A stretch of DNA of 64,000 nucleotides from Tritrichomonas foetus. Lineage: Eukaryota; Parabasalia; Tritrichomonadida; Tritrichomonadidae. Under the pieces are notes generated by a model that saw nothing but the letters and a program-made list of their open reading frames with translations, was not told where the DNA came from and ran no database searches. The stretch lies in NCBI GenBank assembly GCA_001839685.1, contig MLAK01000100.1, forward strand, positions 66,277-130,276. The letters run 5' to 3'. This document shows, piece by piece, positions 57,711 to 64,000 of this stretch. Every line of letters begins with the position of its first letter. Within the stretch, counting starts at the first letter, position 1. The position numbers and the translations under genes are program-made.

Positions 57711-59522
57711 TTAATTCAATTTGTACAGTGTCCATTTTACATTCTGATAAACACGCGAAAAATTAGAGCCTGCTTGAATCGCCATATTGGCGAATGCTGA
57801 TCCTTCACTGACCAAGAAATATTGTATATTCATTCTGTTCATAACTTCATATGGATTATGTAATCGTTCAACTTCTCGAATAAGCCTTAAAGCTGCAGTT
57901 ACATTTGATCCACTCGACCAAAGAGATTTCAAATCACCACAAACAATCTGTCTTCCAGCAATATTAGAAGCAGGATTAAAAGAAACTGATTCGGAAAAAA
58001 TAACATCATTTTTATGAAGGTTTTTTCTCATCCAATTTCCACATTCACTGTCAACATTCGTTAATCCAATCGTATTTTTCTGTGTTAGTGTATAAATGCT
58101 TAATATCCCACTCATTATAAAAGTTAAATAAAGAAGAAAGCTAAGTGTTGAAATCACACTCCTTTTCAGCTGATCTTTTGTAAAATTCACAAATTCATAT
58201 AAATCTTCAACAAAATGCATGCATATTGCTGGTAGTATTGTAGAAGTTACTGCAAGAATATTTTCGAAGTTTCCATTTCCAAATCTGAAGAAATTCAATA
58301 ATAAAAATCCAGAAGCGAAAGCTAAAAATCGATGAAGAGTGAATTGATCATCAAGTGAACGAATTGGCATGAAGATTGAAATAATCATTGGACCAAATTG
58401 ATCAAGCCAAGTCATAATTGGTGCATAAAAGATACCTGCCATCTGATATTCACGCCAAATCGGAAAGTTATGAATTTTCACACCAAATAATTTCGGAATG
58501 ATAGAAACTGCAAAAGGCATGAAATATTTGAAAGATGGTGCAAAACAAGAAGCTATAAGAAAGACGCACATTGATGGTCCAACATTTGGAATTAAAGATG
58601 CAGCTATTCCACCAATTAAATATTGCATTCTTAAAGTATTTTGCTTTCTTGAAAACTGTGAGAATAGTATTGATATAATTGAAAGTGGAATTGAAAAAGA
58701 TGCGGATTTGGAATAACTAAGTAAAACACCAAATGTTGAATGCCATGGAACAGGAGCTCTTGCACAAACATTTCTAAGATAATCATTATTCTCACATGTT
58801 GAACCAAACAAAGCTCGGAAAATAGACCATCCACCATTTAACATGAAACAGAGTGTTATTGAAAAGGCATGCTTCGAAAAGAAAAATGTGTAATAAAATA
58901 CAAAAATTGCTGTTGTCATTGTATTCAAAAATGCAATAAAAACAGATGCCTCAGCATACCCGCAACCCAAAGAACACATGGAAGCAGTGAACAAAAGTGG
59001 GAGAGTTGCACTGGAATAATGCTGATTCAGATTTTGTGGATCTTTGTAGAAGAAAATATTTCGACGGCGTTTGTTGACACCATAACGAATTGATGCAATA
59101 AATGACATTTCTGAATCAATGATTTCGCGGGATTCTGCTGGAATTTGATCTGGAAAGTTCGAATACGATTTCAATAAATGATAGGTCGAAAAGACGGCGA
59201 TGATGAAAAGAACGAGATAATATTTAGGCGAATTTTCAAGGCGAATTTGGAAAGTCGAGTTATAGTCGTTTTTGAACTTCGTATGGAGATATTGTTGGAT
59301 GTAATAAATTAAAGCCATTTGACCGGCAATAATTAAAACAAGTATGAACGCATTCAAAGGGAGAATAAAATGAATGATAAAAATGCCCAGCGAAGATATC
59401 ATTGATCCGATTGTCCAAGCTAATCCAAGATTCACGAAAAACGGCAAATAAGAAAGCCTAATAATTTGCACGATTGACCACCCCAATAGAGTTGATGAAA
59501 TTACAAAGATTAGCCAAAACAT
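57711..59522 (-). CDS. multi-pass membrane protein, GT-C glycosyltransferase-like
   Basis: The product has 603 residues with about 11-13 hydrophobic segments over the first 480. A hydrophilic C-terminal domain of about 120 residues follows. The first large loop contains acidic residues (SREIIDSEMSF), as expected for lumenal loop 1 of GT-C enzymes. The tail reads like the soluble end of such proteins: ECGNWMRKNLHKNDVIFSES, then NPASNIAGRQIVCGD, SLWSSGSN, a REVERLHNPYEV helix, NIQYFLVS and a final VKWTLYKLN. Bacterial and archaeal GT-C proteins have W-I-R-x-N, then PxxxLxGR, then the same order. GT-C enzymes use lipid-linked sugars on the lumenal face of the ER. Substrate cannot be told. The start at 59522 begins directly with a membrane segment. 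Confidence 0.55.
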   Translation of the reverse strand: MFWLIFVISSTLLGWSIVQIIRLSYLPFFVNLGLAWTIGSMISSLGIFIIHFILPLNAFILVLIIAGQMALIYYIQQYLHTKFKNDYNSTFQIRLENSPKYYLVLFIIAVFSTYHLLKSYSNFPDQIPAESREIIDSEMSFIASIRYGVNKRRRNIFFYKDPQNLNQHYSSATLPLLFTASMCSLGCGYAEASVFIAFLNTMTTAIFVFYYTFFFSKHAFSITLCFMLNGGWSIFRALFGSTCENNDYLRNVCARAPVPWHSTFGVLLSYSKSASFSIPLSIISILFSQFSRKQNTLRMQYLIGGIAASLIPNVGPSMCVFLIASCFAPSFKYFMPFAVSIIPKLFGVKIHNFPIWREYQMAGIFYAPIMTWLDQFGPMIISIFMPIRSLDDQFTLHRFLAFASGFLLLNFFRFGNGNFENILAVTSTILPAICMHFVEDLYEFVNFTKDQLKRSVISTLSFLLYLTFIMSGILSIYTLTQKNTIGLTNVDSECGNWMRKNLHKNDVIFSESVSFNPASNIAGRQIVCGDLKSLWSSGSNVTAALRLIREVERLHNPYEVMNRMNIQYFLVSEGSAFANMAIQAGSNFSRVYQNVKWTLYKLN

Positions 59523-59861
59523 AAGGGATTTTTCTTTGTAACTATGTTTTCAGTTATACTTTTGTGATTGGCCAAATAAATGGTTAAAAAATCAACTTTT
59601 TGATAAAGTAACTTCACCATAAAATATAACCACATTGTTTTGATAGGACCAGAGATTCCAAAGTCATAATAAGCTTGCTGTGTGATGTAATACTCTGATG
59701 ACTTTGGATTCACACCAATGATATATAAAATAGAAATCGAATCAGAATGTGCTAGAGTTGGAAAATTCAGGGAAAATCATTCATCACAAAAATCAGCATT
59801 TTTTAGATTATACAAGATTGATTAATAAATAAATACAAATAAAATAGACCATAAATAAATT
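59523..59861. other. intergenic, no feature recognised
   Basis: This separates two minus-strand genes and serves as 3' flank of the SCYL2-like gene and 5' flank of the GT-C-like gene. No clear initiator motif was seen upstream of 59522. Confidence 0.45.
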
Positions 59862-62063
59862 TTAAAATAAATCTCTAATATTCGAGTTAGAAACAGGCGA
59901 ACCGAAGTTATTTGATGATGGAAACTGTGGATTAAATGTTGGTGTTGAGAAATCAGGAGTGAATGTCTGTTGAGCAGTTGGAGAGTCAAAGTTTGGATTA
60001 AATCCTTGATTTGATGACTGCTGTGGCTTTGATGGTGATCCAAAACTTAATCCACCAAAATCAGGTGAAAATCCACCATTATTATTGTTTGTATTCAAAC
60101 CACTTGCTTGTGGCGAAGAACCAAAGCTTGGATTAAATGAAAATTGTGAAGAAGCTCCTCCACTTTGTGACTGTTGGGGTGAATTTAATGGTGAATTAAA
60201 CTGGAATTGTTGTTGTTGTGAAGGCGATGATGGCGAAGTTAATTGTCCACTACTGAAAGTAAAATCGAATGTTTGTTGTGCTGGTGAAATATTTAATTCA
60301 GCAGCAAGTGGATCAAATAATTCCATCATTGCAGCAGATGGTGCTTCAGCCTGTTTAGGAACAGGATCTTCAACTTCATCAAGTTTATTAACAGTCTTAT
60401 ATTTCGTTACACTTGCAAGCATATATGAACAAAGTTGTTTTTGATAATATGGATGACATACAGAATTAGATACAAGTTCTGTGCAAAGTGGAATAGCAAA
60501 TGCCATTGTTGATACTTCGTTTCCTTTCAAACTCATCAATAAATCCGATAAAGGTGGTACAAGAAGTGGTTCTTGTTTGGACATCCAAATATCATAAATT
60601 TTTGGAAGCAAATATTTCATGAATTGATTATGATCAACTTTATTCAAACAAATTTTCACGCATTCAAAAGCAGATGAAATAATTTTAATATCATTTGTTT
60701 TTGTACAAAGCTTTAAAAGTAAAGGCAAAATCTCTTTCTGAATTCCATTTAAAGCAATCTTTGGAATTACTGCTGGAAGTTTTTTAAGCACTTCTTTTTG
60801 AAGAATATCTTTGTCTGATTTAAGTGCAGAATAAAAGATAGGATAAACTTTTTCATCGTGGATTGAAGGATCAGTACTTTCAAGAATCATATCAATTGAT
60901 TGAAGGAATGCAATAAGGACTTGTGGTGGTTCAAGAACAGGAATTAAAAATGAAACTTTATTAAAAACATGTTCAGTGAACTCATCAATTGGAAAATATT
61001 TGCCTGCTTGAAAAATAGTTGGTAATAAAATTGGAGCGAATCGAACATTGATATGACATTCTTCAACAAGAATAGGAATAATTTTACATCTTAACAGATT
61101 TTGAGAGAATCCACCGATTGCCTTTGGTAAAGCTTTAAAGAATTCAAATTTGTCTTTAGGATCTTTTAACACAATCATATCAAGATATCGTAAAATTTTT
61201 ATAGGAACAGTGTTAAAAGCAGGTTCACGAAGTAAATCAGTAGAAACAGGTCTTAAAGAGGCCGACGGCTGCAAACAATTAGAAAGGAGTTGATAAAAAG
61301 TGGTTGTCATTCCTTGAATCTTATTAATTGGGTTTTCTTCAGGTTTATATGTTTCTTTTGTTGTACATTCAAGCAATTGTTTACCAGTTAATAATTCACA
61401 AAAAACTGCAGCAAATGAAAAAATGTCGGTTTGGACTTGACAACTTTTTGAAAGTACTACTTCAGGTGCAGAATATTTTATATTCGGGTATGTCGGTGTA
61501 ATATCATAACTTGAAAATGGCGGCTTTGATGTATTATCTGAATCGATATCTGATAGCCAATTAAAATTAAATAGCTTGGCATTGTAGTTATCGTCAAGGA
61601 ATATCGATGATGTAGAAACGCCGTAATGAACTTTTTTCGAGGTATTATGAAGGAATGATAATGCGTCGATAATTTGGAAAGCGATATAAGATGCGTCGTT
61701 ACTGTCAAGTTTTCCAACGTGATTTTTCAAGCATGAAGTGACGTGCTCGGAAGTGAATTCGAAATAATACGGGTCTAATTGAATATCGTGAATTTTCAGT
61801 AAATGCGGGTGGACGAGTTTTCGAGAATTTTTGATGCATGTCATATATCCGTTAATATATGATGTTTGATCTGCCTTGTTGGGGAAACGCTTATCGAGAA
61901 ACTCATGGTCGATGAGCCATAATGAAACTCTTTGTTTTGTAGTTTTGTGAACAGCGTCAACAACTTTCCAGCAACCGACTGTAAAATCGACTTTCTCTTG
62001 AATGTAGTTTGAGGAGAGACCAGCTCCTATATAATATTTGAGCTTTTCGAACATGAAATTCAT
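59862..62063 (-). CDS. SCY1-like pseudokinase (SCYL2/CVAK104-like)
   Basis: The product has 733 residues. The N-terminal 290 form a kinase fold without catalytic residues: HRD is replaced by VHYGVSTSS and DFG by NFN (KLFNFNWLSD). The C-lobe remains (IKYSAPEVVLSK, TDIFSFAAVFCELLTGKQLL). The opening CWKVVDAVHKTTKQRVSLWL resembles the SCYL2 start W-K-I-F-x-G-x-x-K-S-T-K-Q. Residues about 300-560 are HEAT-type helices, as in all SCY1-like proteins. The tail (about 595-733) is Gln/Asn/Ser/Pro-rich. It carries a DPLAAEL word and repeated F-x-P-x-F patches, and ends in RDLF, all similar to clathrin or adaptor-binding peptides. SCYL2 binds clathrin and AP-2 and acts in endosome to Golgi traffic. The frame is intact. 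Confidence 0.75.
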   Translation of the reverse strand: MNFMFEKLKYYIGAGLSSNYIQEKVDFTVGCWKVVDAVHKTTKQRVSLWLIDHEFLDKRFPNKADQTSYINGYMTCIKNSRKLVHPHLLKIHDIQLDPYYFEFTSEHVTSCLKNHVGKLDSNDASYIAFQIIDALSFLHNTSKKVHYGVSTSSIFLDDNYNAKLFNFNWLSDIDSDNTSKPPFSSYDITPTYPNIKYSAPEVVLSKSCQVQTDIFSFAAVFCELLTGKQLLECTTKETYKPEENPINKIQGMTTTFYQLLSNCLQPSASLRPVSTDLLREPAFNTVPIKILRYLDMIVLKDPKDKFEFFKALPKAIGGFSQNLLRCKIIPILVEECHINVRFAPILLPTIFQAGKYFPIDEFTEHVFNKVSFLIPVLEPPQVLIAFLQSIDMILESTDPSIHDEKVYPIFYSALKSDKDILQKEVLKKLPAVIPKIALNGIQKEILPLLLKLCTKTNDIKIISSAFECVKICLNKVDHNQFMKYLLPKIYDIWMSKQEPLLVPPLSDLLMSLKGNEVSTMAFAIPLCTELVSNSVCHPYYQKQLCSYMLASVTKYKTVNKLDEVEDPVPKQAEAPSAAMMELFDPLAAELNISPAQQTFDFTFSSGQLTSPSSPSQQQQFQFNSPLNSPQQSQSGGASSQFSFNPSFGSSPQASGLNTNNNNGGFSPDFGGLSFGSPSKPQQSSNQGFNPNFDSPTAQQTFTPDFSTPTFNPQFPSSNNFGSPVSNSNIRDLF

Positions 62064-62803
62064 GATTTTAAAATTGGTATCATTCGACCAAATAAGTCAT
62101 CAAAATATACTCGAAACAAATCAATGAATTCTCATCATTTATGTATGTTATAACTGGTAAATAAAAAAGTTACCATGGTGCTCCTAATTGGCCTTTGTTT
62201 CTTTTTGACTCGAAATGATTCATTAGATTTATTCCTTGAAAAGATTTTTACATTCAACCCAAAAATTGAGTCAATATTATTGACATGATAAAAAACTTTC
62301 ATATGAAATATTTAATAAGATATTGTGAAACGAAAAAGCATGAGAAACTAGAATTTCAAAAAACGATATTGACCAACGATATTATTTCATATTTTTTTTA
62401 TTTGTGATTATAAAAGCGTAAATTTAATTAATTGTAATATTAAAAAAGGAAAAATAGTGTTTAGTTAGTATTAATTTAAAATCTTTACTAATTTGAGAAT
62501 AATCGAATATGAAAATAAAACAGGTTTGCTCATCATCGTTTTTAGAAAGCAATCTAGATATTAAAAAACAAACGTGAGGCCAATTTTTACAAAGGACTGA
62601 TTGATTTGAGATTTTAAAATAATGAATTTAGATCTTTTTCCTAGATATTATTTATATACATATGAAGTAAGTTTTTATTTTCCTACAGAGACATTGGTTT
62701 CCTTTCATTCATCGAGCACGTTTGATTTTAAAAAAACGATTAATGACGATGAAAAAGAGTTCAAAAAGATTATCTAAAAGAAATTTCACTTCAGAATCAT
62801 CAA
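62064..62803. other. intergenic / divergent promoter region
   Basis: This lies between the SCYL2-like gene (minus) and the next gene (plus). It is mostly AT-rich. A 51-codon frame at 62622-62777 overlaps a stretch resembling a tiny intron (GTAAGT ... TACAG at 62667-62688), but neither is convincing. TCACTTCA at 62786-62793 is initiator-like for the next gene. Confidence 0.45.
62786..62793 (+). promoter_or_regulatory. initiator-like element
   Basis: TCACTTCA lies 11 to 18 bases before the ATG at 62804. It matches the TCAYTW core seen before the M60 and interrupted-kinase genes. Confidence 0.5.
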
Positions 62804-64000
62804 ATGAAAAAGATCGATGTGAATAATAATACAACAGTCAACAAAAAACCATTATCAATGAACGACCTGAAATCCCTCAGTCAATCCTTTAACTCATGCT
62901 TTGATTCTTTTATACGCAACCTTCCAGATTCTTCATCCAATAAATCGAATATTCAAGATAAAATTCATTCGTACCACACAACGATTCTACAAATAATTAA
63001 CGGGAAAGGACAGGCCCTTTGGGAATCTCTCGACCAGGAAATTGACAAAAAGCTTGAAAATATCAGATCATCAAATATTGACCTAAAAAGTAAGCAAGGG
63101 AGACTTGGCGCCTCATTAATAAAAGCCGAAAATGAATCAAAAGAAACAACAGAATCAGGAATTTCTGAAATAAATGTTTTACAGGTAAAAGTAGATCATA
63201 AAGAAACAGCAATTGATAATATAAATGCTGAAATATTACAACTAGAAGCAGAAAATGAAGCCCTTGCTGCATCTCCACTCCCGGTAATCAAGCCACCACC
63301 AACTGCTGAAAGAAACGCAAGAATTAGCTTGAAACAAAAACAACAAGAAGTGAATTCTGCATCAGCTGAATATGAAAAAATGAAAAGAGATTATTTCATT
63401 CAAATTCAACAATGTTCCCAAGGAATTGAAAAATCTAAACATGAAGTTGAAGTTCTTGAAATGCAACTTAATTCATTACTCAGTCGAATTTCTTTAATGA
63501 ATCGTGCTGGAACATTCAATAAAAGATCCCACTTCGACCGACAGAATGAATTCAGAGAAATGGAAAATCGTCATGCTGAATTAGAAAAACTTGATATGGC
63601 GTCAAAATACCCTCCTTACAAAAAACAAGATTTTCACAGCAACAACTCGGCGCTACCACAACTAAAACTTTCACAAAAATATGATATCAGTGGCTCAAAC
63701 GTTTGTCTTGTTGGCGAACGTGACTTTCAAATAGAGGAAACTCGTCAAACCGTTAGCGAGCCGCGTAATGACCTCAAAAAGCACGCATTTGCAAAACTCA
63801 ACTTATCCAAACATCAAGCTACAAATGCAGCAAATGAAGGTGGAAATGAAAATGAAAATCATGGTCAAGGTAAAAAAGATATTCGCTCTGTGAAAATTGA
63901 AGGTGAAAAAACCATTCATGTAGAATTACCAAGTCAACCAAACTCTGGACGATCACCAATCAGAAGAATTCCAACACCGTGCCATGAAAAAGATCGAACT
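62804..64000 (+). CDS. coiled-coil protein, 5' part (runs off window)
   Basis: The frame is open from the first ATG after an in-frame stop (62750) to the end of the window: 399 codons without a stop. Residues about 1-60 are mixed polar. About 60-265 are coiled coil with heptads and many Glu, Lys, Gln and Ile, broken by a Pro-rich bend (SPLPVIKPPPTAERN, about 160-175). From about 280 the sequence is basic and Ser/Asn-rich, with KLNLSKHQ and a Gly/Asn/Glu tract (EGGNENENHGQG). It has no membrane segment. No family was recognised. The C-terminus lies outside. Confidence 0.7.
   Translation, partial: MKKIDVNNNTTVNKKPLSMNDLKSLSQSFNSCFDSFIRNLPDSSSNKSNIQDKIHSYHTTILQIINGKGQALWESLDQEIDKKLENIRSSNIDLKSKQGRLGASLIKAENESKETTESGISEINVLQVKVDHKETAIDNINAEILQLEAENEALAASPLPVIKPPPTAERNARISLKQKQQEVNSASAEYEKMKRDYFIQIQQCSQGIEKSKHEVEVLEMQLNSLLSRISLMNRAGTFNKRSHFDRQNEFREMENRHAELEKLDMASKYPPYKKQDFHSNNSALPQLKLSQKYDISGSNVCLVGERDFQIEETRQTVSEPRNDLKKHAFAKLNLSKHQATNAANEGGNENENHGQGKKDIRSVKIEGEKTIHVELPSQPNSGRSPIRRIPTPCHEKDRT

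Noticed and set aside
62622..62777. A 51-codon frame and, inside it, a 22-nt GTAAGT...TACAG stretch (62667-62688) that looks like a tiny intron
   Set aside because: The frame is low in information. The stretch lacks the ACTAAC-type branch sequence expected next to the 3' splice site in trichomonads, and removing it leads only to another stop after about 45 codons. Transcript data would be needed.
1..64000. Search for tRNA, rRNA and CRISPR-type arrays
   Set aside because: No GGTTCGAATCC-type B box with a matching cloverleaf, no ribosomal core sequence and no spaced direct repeats were found by eye. tRNAscan-SE and cmscan would be decisive.

Overview
The window reads as nuclear DNA of a parabasalid protist, most likely a Tritrichomonas-like trichomonad. 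This rests on content, not on a database search. The DNA is AT-rich. Nearly every gene is one long uninterrupted frame. Several genes have an initiator-like TCA(C/T)TT... motif within about 40 bases of the ATG, as described for Trichomonas vaginalis. The protein mix is also typical: TKL kinases with a helical tail, pseudokinase-Sel1 proteins, BTB/BACK-discoidin proteins, an M60-like surface metallopeptidase, very long coiled-coil proteins and a mariner transposase. No tRNA, rRNA or CRISPR array was seen.

Layout. 1-606: 5' half of a mariner element, cut by the window edge. 870-1925: multi-pass membrane protein. 1926-3976: small coiled-coil gene among dispersed inverted-repeat elements and a gene relic. 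3977-4810: SEP-UBX adaptor of the Cdc48/p97 type. 5216-5473: 18-bp tandem repeat with an odd GC-richer tail. 5599-8997: pseudokinase-Sel1-zinc-finger protein. 9602-14070: CDC5-type Myb splicing factor, two unrecognised genes, and LSm2. 14883-24227: tetraspanin-like protein and two coiled-coil proteins, one of 2253 residues. 24629-24778: a striking nested foldback. 24977-28793: thioredoxin-fold ER protein, an unknown protein, and a longin-type (CCZ1-like) protein that diverges across 55 bp from a 1611-residue HEAT protein (28849-33684). 34331-41344: small ER-type membrane protein, RRM-BTB/BACK-double-discoidin protein, ubiquitin-like protein and TKL kinase. 42026-42625: decayed membrane protein. 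43003-46719: M60-like surface peptidase. 46720-50675: gene-poor, with relics, one ambiguous base (48082) and a kinase broken by a single in-frame stop. 51254-62063: importin, small unknown protein, Pumilio, GT-C-like membrane enzyme and SCYL2-like pseudokinase. 62804-64000: start of a coiled-coil gene running off the window.

Functional themes are inferred. They are RNA processing (CDC5, LSm2, PUF), membrane traffic (longin/CCZ1-like, HEATR5-like, SCYL2-like, p97 adaptor), signalling (active and dead kinases), nuclear transport, and the host-facing surface (M60 peptidase). There are no operons; genes are packed on both strands, sometimes with shared divergent promoters. The least ordinary items are the 24.6-kb foldback, the inverted-repeat element family (3135-3414 with a diverged copy near 33.9-34.15 kb), the RRM-BTB-discoidin fusion and the one-stop kinase.
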